A DNA stretch of 64,000 nt from Cognatiluteimonas weifangensis (GCF_003416885.1 NZ_QVPD01000004.1:1-64000); one strand, 5' to 3'; shown: positions 43,807 through 55,686, numbered from the stretch's first letter. Program-made: numbers and translations. The notes: generated by a model from the letters alone, not told the origin.

Positions 43807-46251
43807 ATGGACGACGCGGCAAGGACGCCGCCGGTGCGCTCGCTCCCGATCCCGATCCCGGGCGCGGGCGCGGATCCTGCACGTGCGGACGGCCCGGCCG
43901 CGCCGTCGCCCCTGGGCGTCGCTGCCGCGCTGGCGCTGCTGGCCGGGGTGGTGCTGTGCCTGGCATTGCCGGCGTTGCCGCGCTGGCCGTGGCTGCTGCT
44001 GGCGCTGGCCGTCGGCCTGGGCTTGTGGCTGCGGCCGTCGCGGGCGCGGCTGGCCGGCGTGATGCTGTGCGGCTTCGGCCTGGCGGGCGCGCATGCCGCG
44101 ACATCGCTGGCGCTGCAGCTGCCGTCCGCGCTGGAAGGCCGCGACCTGGTCGTCAGCGGCCGCGTCGTCGAACTGCCGCGGCACGAGCCGCGCCGCACCC
44201 GTTTCCGCTTCCGCGTCGACGACGGTGCGGCGCAGCCGCCGGCCTTGCGCGGTCGCCTGCTGCAGCTGTCCTGGTACGACGACCGCGACGCGGCGGCGCT
44301 GGGGATCCCCGGCCCGCGCCTGCGCCTGGCCGCGGGCAGCCGCTGGCGATTGCCGCTGCGGCTGCGTGCGCCACGCGGCCTGCGCAACCCCGGCAGCATC
44401 GACAGCGAGAAGCGCGCGCTGGCCGACCGCGTCGCCGCCACCGGCCATGTCCGCGATCCCGAGGCTGCGCGGCAGCTGGCACCCGCCCGCGGGCTGGATG
44501 CCTGGCGTGGGCGCCTGTCGGCGCGAATCGCGCGTGCGGTGCCGTCGCCATCCGCGCGCTTCGTACGTGCGCTGGCGCTGGGCGACACCCGCGCGCTGGA
44601 GGAGGCCGACTGGGACACCCTGCGTGCCACCGGCCTGACCCACCTGATCGCGATCTCCGGTTTCCATGTCGGCCTGGTCGCGGGCTTCGGCGCGCTGCTG
44701 GCGGCGCTGGCGTGGTGGCTGCTGCCGGCACTGGGGCGGCGCGTGCCGCGCGTGCACGCCGCCGCGGTGGCGGCATTGGTCGGGGCGCTGGGCTACGCCG
44801 CCGTGGCCGGATTTGCGCTGCCGACCGTGCGTACGGTGCTGATGATTGCGGTGGTGGTGGTCGCGCGGCTGTCGCGGCGCGCGCCGCGCATGGCCGATGC
44901 GCTGGCGCTGGCGGCGCTGTCGGTACTGCTGGTCGACCCGCTGGCGGCGTTGGCACCGGGTTTCTGGCTCAGCTTCGCCGGCGTGGCCTGGTTGCTCTGG
45001 TGTCTGCCGCACGGCGGCGGCCGCGGCTGGCGCGGCCGGCTGCGCGAATTCCTCGGCGCGCAGGCGGTGGCGACGATCGGGCTGCTGCCGTTGACCGTGG
45101 TGCTGTTCGGGCAGGCGTCGCTGGCCGGGCCGCTGGCGAACCTGGTCGCGATCCCGTGGTGGAGCCTGGTGGTGGTGCCGCTGGCGCTGTGCGGGACCGC
45201 GCTGGAGGCGCTGCAAGCCGGTCTCGGTGCCTGGGCGTGGCGACTGGCGGCCACCGCCTTCGACCTGAGCTGGACGTGGTTCGGGCAGCTCGCGCACGGC
45301 CCGCTGGCGCTGTGGTGGCTGCCGCAGGCGGCGTGGTTCGCGTTGCCGCTGGCGCTGGCCGGCGGCTTCTGGCTGCTGTTGCCGCGCGGGGTGCCGGGCA
45401 AGCCGCTGGCGCTGCTGCTGTGGCTGCCGTTGTTGTGGCCACAGCGCGACCTGCCGGCGCCCGGCGCGGCGGAACTGGTGGTCGTGGATGTCGGCCAGGG
45501 GCTGTCGGTGCTGGTGCGCACCGCGCGCCATGCGCTGCTCTACGACATGGGGGCGGCGCAGCCCGACGGATTCGATGCCGGAGAGCAGGTGGTAGTGCCG
45601 GCACTGCATGCGCTGGGGGTGCGGCGGCTGGATGTCGCGGTGGTGAGCCATGGCGACAACGACCATGCCGGCGGTTTTGCCGCGGTGGCGCGCGCGTTCC
45701 CGCCGCGGCTTGCGGTGACGCCCGAGGGTGCGCCGCCGTTGCCGCAGGGGCGGCCGTGCGTGGCCGGCACGCAGTGGCGCTGGGACGGGGTGACGTTCCG
45801 TTTCCTGCATCCGCCGCGCGACTTCCCGTACCTGGACAACGAGGCCAGCTGCGTGCTGCGGATCGAAACCGCGCACGGTGCGGCGCTGCTGACCGGCGAC
45901 ATCGGCGAGGTGATCGAGCGCGACCTGCTGCGGCGCGACCGGGACCGGGTGCGCGCGGACGTCGTGCTGGTCGCGCACCACGGCAGCCACGGCTCCTCCG
46001 ATCCCGGTTTCGTGACGGCCACCGGTGCGCGCCTGGCGCTGGTCTCCGCAGGCTACGGCAACCGCTTCCATCATCCGCATCCGCAGGCGGTCGCGCGCTG
46101 GCGCGATGCCGGCGCACAGTTGCGCGTCACCCTGGACACCGGCGCGCAGCGCGTGCGCCTGGCTGCGACCGGGATCACGTTCCGCGGCGAGCGCCAGGCC
46201 CGCCCACGCTTGTGGGATGCGGCCGCGGCGCACGACCGCGGCTCCCGCTAG
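43807..46251 (+). CDS. comEC: DNA internalisation channel ComEC/Rec2
   Basis: Integral protein of 814 residues for single-strand DNA transport across the inner membrane in natural transformation. Layout: N-terminal membrane segments and soluble OB-like DUF4131 domain (to about 230), the Competence channel domain (about 250-500, with TGLTHLIAISGFHVGL), and a C-terminal metallo-beta-lactamase-like domain (SHGDNDHAGG, LVAHHGSHGSS). All usual domains are present. The gene lies in an envelope operon rather than with other com genes. Confidence 0.95.
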   Translation: MDDAARTPPVRSLPIPIPGAGADPARADGPAAPSPLGVAAALALLAGVVLCLALPALPRWPWLLLALAVGLGLWLRPSRARLAGVMLCGFGLAGAHAATSLALQLPSALEGRDLVVSGRVVELPRHEPRRTRFRFRVDDGAAQPPALRGRLLQLSWYDDRDAAALGIPGPRLRLAAGSRWRLPLRLRAPRGLRNPGSIDSEKRALADRVAATGHVRDPEAARQLAPARGLDAWRGRLSARIARAVPSPSARFVRALALGDTRALEEADWDTLRATGLTHLIAISGFHVGLVAGFGALLAALAWWLLPALGRRVPRVHAAAVAALVGALGYAAVAGFALPTVRTVLMIAVVVVARLSRRAPRMADALALAALSVLLVDPLAALAPGFWLSFAGVAWLLWCLPHGGGRGWRGRLREFLGAQAVATIGLLPLTVVLFGQASLAGPLANLVAIPWWSLVVVPLALCGTALEALQAGLGAWAWRLAATAFDLSWTWFGQLAHGPLALWWLPQAAWFALPLALAGGFWLLLPRGVPGKPLALLLWLPLLWPQRDLPAPGAAELVVVDVGQGLSVLVRTARHALLYDMGAAQPDGFDAGEQVVVPALHALGVRRLDVAVVSHGDNDHAGGFAAVARAFPPRLAVTPEGAPPLPQGRPCVAGTQWRWDGVTFRFLHPPRDFPYLDNEASCVLRIETAHGAALLTGDIGEVIERDLLRRDRDRVRADVVLVAHHGSHGSSDPGFVTATGARLALVSAGYGNRFHHPHPQAVARWRDAGAQLRVTLDTGAQRVRLAATGITFRGERQARPRLWDAAAAHDRGSR

Positions 46252-46414
46252 CGCGGCCGGCGGGCCGCGTCGACTGTGGCGGAGACCCGCCGCGGTCCGG
46301 ACGGCAGCCGCGACGCGGAAGTGAACGCGGCGCGCCCGCGGCTGGGGGATCGCGCCCGCGCGGGCTATCCTATCGGCCGGAAGACGGTGGCCGCATGCGG
46401 CCGGAGGACTGCGC

Positions 46415-47092
46415 GTGCTGGAACTGGTCAAGGCCGGCGGCTGGCCGATGATCCCGCTGCTGCTGCTCTCGGCAGTGGGGCTGGCGATCGTGGTGGAGCG
46501 CTTCTGGACCCTGCGGCGCAAGAGCGTGCTGCCGCCCGGACTCGGCGGCGAGGTCCGGGCGTGGGCCGCGCGCGGCCGGCTCGACCCGGCGCACATCGAA
46601 TCCCTGCGCGCGACTTCGCCGCTGGGCGCGCTGCTGGCCGCGGCGCTGGACGTGCGCCAGCGCCCGCGCGACCAGGTCCGCGAGCGCATCGAGGATGTCG
46701 GCCGGCATCTGGTGCACCGGATGGAGCGTTACCTCAACACCCTGGGCACGATCGCCGCCGCCGGGCCGCTGCTGGGCCTGTTCGGCACCGTGGTCGGCAT
46801 GATCCAGATGTTCCTGGGCATCCTCGATCACGGCGTCGGCGACGTGAACCAGCTTGCCGGCGGCATCGGCAAGGCGCTGGTGTGCACCGCGACCGGCATG
46901 ATCGTGGCGATCCCGGCGCTGATGTTCCACCGCTATTTCCGCGGCCGCATCGCCGGCTACATCGTCGACATGGAGCACGAGGCGATCCAGCTGCTCGACA
47001 CCCTGGACGCGCGCGACCACGGCCTGCGCCCGGCCTCGGCGCGGGTGGCGCCCGGCACGCACGGCATCAGCCCGCCGGTCGAGGCCGGCTGA
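46415..47092 (+). CDS. exbB: MotA/TolQ/ExbB proton channel
   Basis: Inner membrane subunit of 225 residues of an ExbB-ExbD-type motor. Three helices (7-25, about 108-135, about 150-175) and the loop TLGTIAAAGPLLGLFGTVVGM identify the family. GTG start with GGAGGAC upstream. With exbD it would use the proton gradient to energise TonB or another envelope complex; TonB itself is not here. The 163 bp after comEC hold nothing recognisable beyond a TATCCT that could be part of its promoter. Confidence 0.93.
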   Translation: MLELVKAGGWPMIPLLLLSAVGLAIVVERFWTLRRKSVLPPGLGGEVRAWAARGRLDPAHIESLRATSPLGALLAAALDVRQRPRDQVRERIEDVGRHLVHRMERYLNTLGTIAAAGPLLGLFGTVVGMIQMFLGILDHGVGDVNQLAGGIGKALVCTATGMIVAIPALMFHRYFRGRIAGYIVDMEHEAIQLLDTLDARDHGLRPASARVAPGTHGISPPVEAG

Positions 47093-47096
47093 ACCG

Positions 47097-47552
47097 ATGC
47101 GCATCCGCGACCACCGGGCCGACGACGAGCCGGAGATCAACCTGATCCCGTTGATCGACGTGGTGCTGTGCCTGATCATCTTCTTCGTGATCACCACCAC
47201 CTTCGACGCGCGTTCGGTGCTCAAGCTGGAGCTGCCGCGCGCCGACGGCGAGCCCGCGCCGGCGCAGAGCCGGGCGCTGAGCGTGCTGGTCAACGCCGAT
47301 GGCCGCTACTTCGTCGGTGACCGCGAAGCGCTGCGCACCGACCTCGCCTCGCTCAAGCGCACCATCGCCGAGGTCGCCGGCCCGGACCGCGACCGCGGCG
47401 TACTGCTGCGCGCCGACGCCCGCACCCCGCACCAGGCGGTGGTGACCGCGCTCGACGCGCTCGGCCAGCTCGGCTTCCGCAACATCGCCATCGCCACCGC
47501 GCCGGAAACCGCTGCCGCGCCCGCGCCGCGGGCCACCGGGGTGGCGCGATGA
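47097..47552 (+). CDS. exbD: ExbD/TolR biopolymer transport protein
   Basis: Protein of 151 residues with one N-terminal helix and a periplasmic C-terminal domain. The channel aspartate lies in [17 protein letters not shown]. Four bases separate it from exbB, and its stop overlaps the msbA start (ATGA), unusual in linking a motor pair with lipid A export; this order is conserved in xanthomonads from memory. Confidence 0.94.
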   Translation: MRIRDHRADDEPEINLIPLIDVVLCLIIFFVITTTFDARSVLKLELPRADGEPAPAQSRALSVLVNADGRYFVGDREALRTDLASLKRTIAEVAGPDRDRGVLLRADARTPHQAVVTALDALGQLGFRNIAIATAPETAAAPAPRATGVAR

Positions 47553-49330
47553 GCGAGCCGCGACCGGCCGCGGCGGCTGCCGACGGGCGGCCGCCCGCGG
47601 CCTGGCCGATCTACCGCCGCCTGCTCGGCTACGCCGGCCGCTACTGGCCGTTGCTGACCGCCGCCTCGATCGGCATGGTGGTCGAGGCCCTGGCCGGCGG
47701 CGCGTTCGTGCAGCTGATGAAGCCGCTGGTCAACGACGGCTTCGTCGACCCCAAGCCGGAGATGGCGGTGCTGCTGCCGCTGGCGATCGTCGGCCTGTTC
47801 GTGCTGCGCGGCATCGCCACCTTCGTCACCGATTACGGCATGGCCCGCGCCGGCCGCAGCGTGGTCCGCGACCTGCGCGAGCAGATCCTGGGCAAGTACC
47901 TGCGCCTGCCGAGCTCGCATTTCGACGTCGAATCGGTGCCGGCGATGGTGAGCCGGCTCAACTTCGACACCGAGCAGGTGACCCAGGCCGGCACCGATGC
48001 GGTCAAGACCATCGTCACCGACGGCCTGACCATCGTCTACCTGCTGGCGATCATGCTCTGGGTCAGCGTCAAGGTGACGCTGGCGATGGTGCTGATCACG
48101 CCGCTGATCGGGGTGCTGGTCTGGTACGTGGGCAAGCGCTACCGCAGGATCAGTCGCGGCATCCAGGACGGCATGGGCCGGCTGGCGCAGTCGGCGGAGC
48201 AGTCGCTGGCCGCGCAGCAGGACGTCAAGGTCTACGGCGCGCAGGCGTTCGAGCAGTCGCGCTACTCGCTGCTGGTCAACCGCATGCTGCGGCTGAACAT
48301 GAAAGTCGAGGCGACCCGCGCCGGCAGTTCGGCGCTGGTGCAGATGCTGGCGGCGCTGGCGCTGGCGGCGATCGTCTGGGTGGCCACCCGCGAGGCGCTG
48401 CAGGGGCGCCTGGACGCCGGCGAATTCGTGCAGCTGATGACGGCGATGATGGGCATCATCCCGTCGCTGCGCCGGATCACCAACGTGCAGAGCGTGATCG
48501 GGCGCGGCGTGGCGGCCGCGGAGCGGCTGTTCGCCATCGTCGACAGCCGGGAGGAAGCCGATACCGGGCGCGTCGCCATCGCGCGTGCGCGCGGCGAACT
48601 GGCATTCGACGACGTCAGCCTGCGCTACGAGCGCGACCCGTCGCGGCTGGCGCTGGACGGCATCAGCTTCCGCGCGCGGCCGGGCACGGTGACCGCGATC
48701 GTCGGCCGTTCCGGCAGTGGCAAGACCAGCCTGGTGCGGCTGTTGCCGCGTTTCTACGAACCCGACGCCGGCCGCATCACCCTGGACGGCATCGACCTGC
48801 GCGATTACCGCCTGGGCGACCTGCGCCGGCAGATCGCGCTGGTCGGGCAGCGGGTGATGCTGTTCGACGACAGCGTCGCGGCCAACATCGCCTATGGCAG
48901 CGAGGCCTCGCCGCAGCAGTTGCGCGCGGTGGCCGAGGCCGCCAACGCCTGGGAGTTCATCGAACGCCTGCCGCAACAACTGGACACGCCGATCGGCGAG
49001 AACGGCGCGCTGCTGTCCGGCGGCCAGCGCCAGCGCCTGGCGATCGCCCGCGCCATGCTCAAGGATGCGCCGATCCTGATCCTCGACGAAGCCACCGCCG
49101 CGCTCGACACCGAATCCGAGCGCCTGGTGCAGGATGCGCTGAACCGGCTGATGCCCGAGCGCACCACGCTGGTGATCGCGCACCGGCTGTCCACCATCGA
49201 GCACGCCGACCAGGTGCTGGTGCTCGACCAGGGCCGGCTGCAGGAGCAGGGCACCCATGCCGAACTGCTGGCGCGCGGCGGCCTGTACGCGCACCTGCAC
49301 CGGATGCAGTTCCGCGAGCCGGGCGCATGA
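47549..49330 (+). CDS. msbA: Lipid A export ABC transporter MsbA
   Basis: Half-transporter of 593 residues flipping lipid A-core to the periplasmic leaflet. Six helices in the first 320 residues; ATPase Walker [10 protein letters not shown], signature [15 protein letters not shown], Walker [13 protein letters not shown]. Its stop overlaps lpxK. Confidence 0.95.
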   Translation: MSEPRPAAAAADGRPPAAWPIYRRLLGYAGRYWPLLTAASIGMVVEALAGGAFVQLMKPLVNDGFVDPKPEMAVLLPLAIVGLFVLRGIATFVTDYGMARAGRSVVRDLREQILGKYLRLPSSHFDVESVPAMVSRLNFDTEQVTQAGTDAVKTIVTDGLTIVYLLAIMLWVSVKVTLAMVLITPLIGVLVWYVGKRYRRISRGIQDGMGRLAQSAEQSLAAQQDVKVYGAQAFEQSRYSLLVNRMLRLNMKVEATRAGSSALVQMLAALALAAIVWVATREALQGRLDAGEFVQLMTAMMGIIPSLRRITNVQSVIGRGVAAAERLFAIVDSREEADTGRVAIARARGELAFDDVSLRYERDPSRLALDGISFRARPGTVTAIVGRSGSGKTSLVRLLPRFYEPDAGRITLDGIDLRDYRLGDLRRQIALVGQRVMLFDDSVAANIAYGSEASPQQLRAVAEAANAWEFIERLPQQLDTPIGENGALLSGGQRQRLAIARAMLKDAPILILDEATAALDTESERLVQDALNRLMPERTTLVIAHRLSTIEHADQVLVLDQGRLQEQGTHAELLARGGLYAHLHRMQFREPGA

Positions 49331-50337
49331 GCGCGCACCCCGCGCCGCCGGTCTGGTGGTACGACGCCGGCCGCGAGCCGCCGCCGGTCGCGCGCCTGCT
49401 GGCGGCGCTGTACGGCGGCGCCACCGGCCTGCGCCGGGCCGCCTACCGGCGCGGCCTGCTGCGGCCGCGCCGGGCCGGGGTACCGGTGCTGGTGGTCGGC
49501 AACCTGGTGGCCGGCGGCAGCGGCAAGACTCCGCTGACCATCGCCCTGGTCGAGCGCCTGCGTGCCGCCGGCTGGAATCCCGGCGTGGCGACCCGCGGCT
49601 ACGGTCGCGACGATCCCGCGCAGCCGCTGTGGGTGGACGCGCAGACCGACCCGCTGCGCGGCGGCGACGAGCCGGTGCTGATCGCGCGCCGCACCGGGGC
49701 CCGGGTGCGCGCCGATCGCGACCGCGCCGCCGCCGCGCGCGCGCTGGCCGCGGCCGGGTGCGACATCGTGGTCTGCGACGACGGTTTGCAGCATTACCGC
49801 CTGGCGCGCGACCTGGAGATCGAGGTGGTCGATGCGGTGCGCCGCTACGGCAACGGCCGGCTGCTGCCGGCCGGGCCGCTGCGCGAGCCGGCGGCGCGGG
49901 CGGCGCGGTGCGATTTTCGCGTGGTCAACGGCGTGGCCGGCGACCTGCCCCCGGGGTTCGGCGAATGGCCGATGCGGCTGGTCGCCGAGCGCGCCCTGCC
50001 GCTGCTCGGCGGACGCCCGCAGCCGCTGGCCGCGTTCGCCGGCCAGCGCGTGCACGCGGTCGCCGGGATCGGCAACCCGGAGCGCTTTTTCGCGATGTTG
50101 CGGGCGCTGGGGATCGCGGTGGTGCCGCACGCCTTCGCCGACCATCATCGCTACGACGGTGCGGATTTCGAGTTCGGCAGCGACCTGCCGGTGCTGATGA
50201 CCGAGAAGGACGCGGTCAAGTGCACGGCCTTCGTCGGCGAGCGCCATTTCAGCGTGCCGATCCGCGCGGAAGTGCCCGAGGCGTTCTGGATCGCGCTGCT
50301 GGACCGGGTGCCGGGCCGACCGGGAGCGAGGGCATGA
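49327..50337 (+). CDS. lpxK: Tetraacyldisaccharide 4'-kinase
   Basis: Membrane-associated kinase of 336 residues phosphorylating the 4' position of the lipid A disaccharide. P-loop [14 protein letters not shown], followed by RGYGR and [13 protein letters not shown] with the catalytic Asp pair. C-terminal MTEKDAVK matches the family. Overlaps kdsB by four bases; the usual small Trm112-like gene between lpxK and kdsB in many gammaproteobacteria is missing. Confidence 0.95.
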   Translation: MSAHPAPPVWWYDAGREPPPVARLLAALYGGATGLRRAAYRRGLLRPRRAGVPVLVVGNLVAGGSGKTPLTIALVERLRAAGWNPGVATRGYGRDDPAQPLWVDAQTDPLRGGDEPVLIARRTGARVRADRDRAAAARALAAAGCDIVVCDDGLQHYRLARDLEIEVVDAVRRYGNGRLLPAGPLREPAARAARCDFRVVNGVAGDLPPGFGEWPMRLVAERALPLLGGRPQPLAAFAGQRVHAVAGIGNPERFFAMLRALGIAVVPHAFADHHRYDGADFEFGSDLPVLMTEKDAVKCTAFVGERHFSVPIRAEVPEAFWIALLDRVPGRPGARA

Positions 50338-51104
50338 GCGACGAATTCGTGGTCGCGATCCCCGCCCGTTACGCCGCCTCGCGGCTGCCGGGCAAGCCGC
50401 TGCGGCTGCTCGGCGGCGAACCGCTGGTGCTGCACGTGGCGCGGCGCGCGCTGGCCGCCGGCGCGCGCGAGGTCTGGGTCGCCGCCGACGACGAACGCAT
50501 CGCCGCGGCGCTGGCCGGCAGCGGCGTGCGCATCGCGATGACCTCGCCGCGACACGCGTCGGGCAGCGACCGGCTCGCCGAGTGTGCGGCCATCGCCGGT
50601 TGGGATGACGCCACCGTGGTGGTGAACCTGCAGGGCGACGAACCGTTCGCGCCGGCCGCCGGCATCCGCGCAGTGGCGGATACGCTGCTCGCCTCGGGGG
50701 CCGAGATGAGCACCCTGGCCGCGCCGATCGCCGACGCGGCAACCCTGTTCGATCCCAATGCGGTGAAGCTGGTGCGCGCGGGCAACGGCGATGCGCTGTA
50801 TTTCAGCCGCGCGCCGATCCCGTGGGCGCGCGATGCCTTTGCCGGCGACCGCGCGCGGCTGCCGGCCGGCGGCCCGTGGCTGCGCCATATCGGCATCTAC
50901 GGGTATCGCGCCGGCTTCCTCGAGCGTTTCGCCGCGCTGCCGCCGGGCCGGCTGGAGCAGATCGAGGCGCTGGAGCAATTGCGGGCGCTGGAGGCCGGGT
51001 ACCGGATCGCGGTCGGGATCAGCCCGGCGCCATTCCCGCCGGGGGTGGACACGCCGGCCGACCTGGAACGCGCCGAGCGCCAGCTGGCCAGCGCGCCGGA
51101 CTGA
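50334..51104 (+). CDS. kdsB: 3-deoxy-manno-octulosonate cytidylyltransferase
   Basis: CMP-Kdo synthetase of 256 residues activating Kdo for lipid A. Signature [17 protein letters not shown], then [16 protein letters not shown] and [16 protein letters not shown] overlap with lpxK. Complete length. Confidence 0.96.
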   Translation: MSDEFVVAIPARYAASRLPGKPLRLLGGEPLVLHVARRALAAGAREVWVAADDERIAAALAGSGVRIAMTSPRHASGSDRLAECAAIAGWDDATVVVNLQGDEPFAPAAGIRAVADTLLASGAEMSTLAAPIADAATLFDPNAVKLVRAGNGDALYFSRAPIPWARDAFAGDRARLPAGGPWLRHIGIYGYRAGFLERFAALPPGRLEQIEALEQLRALEAGYRIAVGISPAPFPPGVDTPADLERAERQLASAPD

Positions 51105-51108
51105 GCGC

Positions 51109-51594
51109 ATGCCCGCGCCGCAACGCCTGCTGATGGTGTGCCTGGGCAACATCTGCCGTTCGCCGATGGCCGAGGGCGCGCTGCGCGCGCGCCTGCACGC
51201 GGCCGGCCTGGGGATGGCCGTGGAGGTGGATTCCGCGGGCGTGGGACGCTGGCACGTCGGCAACCCACCGGACCCGCGCGCGATCACCTGCGCCGCGCGC
51301 CACGGCGTGGACATCGCCGGGCTGCGCGCGCGCCAACTGCGACCGGCCGACCACGACGCGTTCGACTTGCTGCTGTGCGCCGATGCCAGCGTGCTGCAGG
51401 CGGTGCGCGCGGCGGCGCCGGCCGGCGCGCGCGCCCGCAGCGCGCTGCTGCTGCCCTGGGGCGGGTTCGCCGCACGGACGGAGATTCCCGACCCCTACAC
51501 CGGGGGCATGGCCGACTTCGAGCACGTCTGGACGCTGGTGGACGCGGCCGCAGCGGCGATCGTGGCGCGAACCGCCGCGCACGCGCAGCGGTGA
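51109..51594 (+). CDS. Low-molecular-weight protein-tyrosine phosphatase
   Basis: Phosphatase of 161 residues with P-loop C11-LGNICR-S and general-acid Asp in DPYTGG. It lies four bases downstream of kdsB. Homologues counter tyrosine kinases in capsule or EPS synthesis, but there is no kinase in this window. Could also act on low-molecular phosphates. Confidence 0.93.
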   Translation: MPAPQRLLMVCLGNICRSPMAEGALRARLHAAGLGMAVEVDSAGVGRWHVGNPPDPRAITCAARHGVDIAGLRARQLRPADHDAFDLLLCADASVLQAVRAAAPAGARARSALLLPWGGFAARTEIPDPYTGGMADFEHVWTLVDAAAAAIVARTAAHAQR

Positions 51595-51631
51595 CGCATA
51601 ATCGGAGCCGGCCTGGCTGACCCGGTTGCGC

Positions 51632-53056
51632 ATGGACACCACGCTCGCCCCGGAATTCCCGCAGACCCTGGAATGGCTCAACCTGCCGGCGTCGCCGCGC
51701 ATGGCCGACCTGGGCGGGCGGGTCTGCGCGCTGGCCTTCGTCAACGCCGGCTCGGCCTGGTCGCTGCAGCGCCTGCACGACCTGGCGCAGTTGCAGGCGC
51801 GCCATGGCGGGCGCCTGCAGGTGCTCGCGGTGCACGTGCCGCGCTTCGACCACGAGCGCGACGGCCGCCGCATCGTCAGTCACCTGAATCGCCACGGCCT
51901 CAGTGTCCCGGTCGCGCACGATCCGGACTGGACGCTGTGGCAGCAGTGCGGGGTCCAAGCGTGGCCGACGGTGGTGCTGATCGACGGCCACGGCCGGATC
52001 CGCGAGCGCATCGTCGGCGACGGCCCGCTGCGCGACCTCGACGCACGCCTGAAGGCGCTGTGTGCCGAGCAGGGCGGGGCGCCGGGCGAGGGCGCCGCGC
52101 TCGCGCTGCGGCGTCAGCACGAGCCGGCGCTGCCGCTGCGGTTCCCCGGCGGGCTGGCGCTGGGCGGGCAATATCTCTACGTCGCCGACAGCGGCCACCA
52201 CCGGGTGCTCGAATGCGACCAGGCCGGGCGCGTGCTGCGCCAGTTCGGCAGCGGCGATGCCGGGTTCATCGACGGTCCGGCGGAACTGGCCGCATTCAGC
52301 CGGCCCCACGGCCTGTGCCTGGAGCGCGGCACGCTGTACGTGGTGGACAGCGGCAACCACGCGATCCGCCGCATCGACCTGCGCAGCGGCGATGTCGCCA
52401 CCCTGTGCGGTGCCGGGCGCCCCGGGGCGCCGGACGAGGGCACGATCGGCGATCCGCGCGCGGTCGCCCTGGACCAGCCGCGGGCGGTGGTACTGGTCGG
52501 CGATGCCCTGCTGATCGCCTGCTGCGGCGACAACCGCATCTGGAAATACGACCTCGGCAAGCACGACCTGTCGCTGGTGGCCGGCTCCGGCGCGCTCGCG
52601 GTCGCCGACGGCGCCGGCGCGGACGCCGCGTTCGCCGAGCCGGTGGCGCTGGCGGCGGTGCAGCAGCGGGTCTATGTCTGCGACGGCGCCGGTTCGGCGA
52701 TCCGCACGCTCAACCTGCGCAGCCGCCAGGTCGCCACCCTGGTCGGCGAGGATCCCTGGAATTACGGCTGCACCGACGGCGTGCGCAGCGACGCGCGGCT
52801 GCAGGACCCGCAGGCGATCGCGCTGGACCCCGATGCGCCGCTGCTGTGGATCGCCGACTGCGGCAACGACCAGCTGCGCAGCCTGCGTCTGGGCGGCGGC
52901 GAGCTCGCCACCTACGCGCTGCCGCAGCGCCTGCACGGCCCGCGCGGCCTGGCGGTGGCCGCCGGCGTGGTCTGGATCGCCGACACCGACGCCCACGCGG
53001 TGCTGCGGCTGGACACCCACAACGGCGCCCTGCATCGCGTCCCGATCGGAGAATGA
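51632..53056 (+). CDS. NHLRC2-like protein: thioredoxin-fold plus beta-propeller
   Basis: Soluble 474-residue protein with a thioredoxin-like domain (about 1-150) and an NHL-type propeller (about 165-474; repeats such as YVADSGHHRVLECDQAG, YVVDSGNHAIRRIDL and WIADCGNDQL). The order resembles NHLRC2. At the position of the usual CxxC the sequence is NAGSAWSLQ, so the redox motif is lost. No signal peptide. TTG 51626 is an alternative start. Its stop overlaps uvrC (ATGA). Function unknown. Confidence 0.85.
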   Translation: MDTTLAPEFPQTLEWLNLPASPRMADLGGRVCALAFVNAGSAWSLQRLHDLAQLQARHGGRLQVLAVHVPRFDHERDGRRIVSHLNRHGLSVPVAHDPDWTLWQQCGVQAWPTVVLIDGHGRIRERIVGDGPLRDLDARLKALCAEQGGAPGEGAALALRRQHEPALPLRFPGGLALGGQYLYVADSGHHRVLECDQAGRVLRQFGSGDAGFIDGPAELAAFSRPHGLCLERGTLYVVDSGNHAIRRIDLRSGDVATLCGAGRPGAPDEGTIGDPRAVALDQPRAVVLVGDALLIACCGDNRIWKYDLGKHDLSLVAGSGALAVADGAGADAAFAEPVALAAVQQRVYVCDGAGSAIRTLNLRSRQVATLVGEDPWNYGCTDGVRSDARLQDPQAIALDPDAPLLWIADCGNDQLRSLRLGGGELATYALPQRLHGPRGLAVAAGVVWIADTDAHAVLRLDTHNGALHRVPIGE

Positions 53057-54917
53057 CGGACATCGCGCCCGCCCCCGCGCCCGTGCCATTCGACGGCAAG
53101 GCCTACGTCCGCAGGTTGAGCACGGCCCCCGGCGTCTACCGCATGTACGCGGCCGACGACAGCGTGCTGTACGTGGGCAAGGCCGGCGCGCTGAAGAAGC
53201 GCGTCGCCAGCTACTTCAGCGCGGCTCCCAAGTCGGCGCGGACCATGGCGATGCTGGCCCAGGTCGCGCGCATGGAGGTCACGGTCACCCGCACCGAGGC
53301 CGAGGCGCTGCTGCTGGAAAACCAGCTGATCAAGTCGCTCAAGCCGCGCTACAACGTGCTGCTGCGCGACGACAAGAGCTATCCCTACGTGCTTCTGACC
53401 CAGGAGCAGTGGCCGCGGCTGACCATGCATCGCGGCCCGCGCTCGGTCCCGGGACGCTATTTCGGCCCCTATGCCAGCGTCGGCGCGGTGCGCGAAACGC
53501 TCAACCTGATGCACAAGCTGTTCAAGCTGCGCAGCTGCGAGGACAGCGTGTTCCGCAACCGCACGCGGCCCTGCCTGCAGTACCAGATCGGCCGCTGCAG
53601 CGCGCCGTGCGTGGCCCTGATCGATCCGGTGGCCTACGCCGAGTCGGTGCGCCGCGCCGAGATGTTCCTGGACGGGCGCAGCGACGAGCTCAGCGCCGAG
53701 CTGCAGCAGGCGATGGCGGCGGCCAGCGCGCGCCTGGACTTCGAGGAGGCCGCGCGCGTGCGCGACCTGATCGCGGCGATCCGCAAGCTGCAGGCGCGCC
53801 AGTACGTCGACGGCCGCGCCGCCGACCTGGACGTGCTCGCCTGCGCGCTGCGCGACAGCCACGCCTGCGTGCTGCTGCTGGCGTTCCGCGACGGCCGCAA
53901 CCTCGGCACCCGCGCCTTCTTCCCCAGGACCAACGGCGCCGACAACCCGGCCGAGGTGCTGGCGGCGTTCGTGTCCCAGCACTACGCCGAACAGCCGGCA
54001 CCGGGCGAGATCGTGCTCGAGTACGACATCGAGGAGCGCGAACTGCTGCAGCAGGCGCTGTCGGCCGCCAGCGGCAAGCGCGTGTTGCTCAAGGCCAGCG
54101 TGCGCGGCGAGCGCGCCGGCTACCTCGACCTGGCGCGGCGCAACGCCGAGCTGGCGCTGGCGACCGAACTGGGCAGCCAGGCCACGCAGCGGGCGCGGCT
54201 GGAGTCGCTGCGCGAGCTGCTCGCCCTGGCCGAGCCGCCGCAGCGGATCGAGTGCTTCGACATCAGCCACACCATGGGCGAGGCGACCGTGGCCTCGTGC
54301 GTGGTGTTCGACGGCAACGGCCCGGTGCGCGGCCAGTACCGCCGCTACAACATCGCCGGGATCGAGCCGGGCGACGACTACGCGGCCATGCACCAGGCGC
54401 TGGAGCGGCGCTTCCGGCGCGCGGCGGAGGAGGGCGGGGTGCTGCCGGACGTGCTGCTGATCGACGGCGGCGCCGGCCAGGTGGCGCAGGCGCGCGGGGT
54501 GCTGGCCGACCTGGGCATCGACGGCATCGTCCTGGTCGGCGTCGCCAAGGGCGCGGGCCGCCGCGCCGGACACGAGGCCCTGCTGCTGCCGGACGGCCGC
54601 GAAATCCGCCCCGGCCCGGAATCGCCCGGCCTGCAGCTGGTGCAGCAGGTGCGCGACGAGTCGCACCGTTTCGCCATCACCGGCCACCGCGGCCGCCGCC
54701 AGAAAGCCCGCAACACCAGCCGCCTGGAGGACATTCCCGGCATCGGACCGCGCCGACGCGCTAACCTGTTGCGGCATTTCGGCGGGTTGGGGGGGCTCAA
54801 GGCCGCGGGCGCGGAGGAGATCGCCCGGGCTCCCGGCATCGATGCCGCGCTCGCCGAGCGCATCTACGCCAGCCTGCATGGACTGCCCGGGGCGGGGGCA
54901 AGCGAACGGAGCGAGGG

Positions 54918-54921
<4 letters not shown>
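53053..54921 (+). CDS. uvrC: Excinuclease ABC subunit C
   Basis: Nuclease of 622 residues making both incisions in nucleotide excision repair. GIY-YIG start (PGVYRMY...VLYVGKAGALKKRV), UvrB-interacting UVR region (FEEAARVRDLIAAI), RNase H-like second nuclease (ECFDISHTMGEATVASCVVF, LLIDGGAGQ) and C-terminal helix-hairpin-helix pairs (IPGIGPRRRANLLRHFG). Complete. Coupled to the propeller gene and to pgsA by four-base overlaps. Confidence 0.96.
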
Positions 54922-55628
<707 letters not shown>

Positions 55629-55686
55629 GTTTTTGTCCCTGAACAAGGCCTGCACCGCCGGTGCGGACCTGACCGAAGGACGACGG

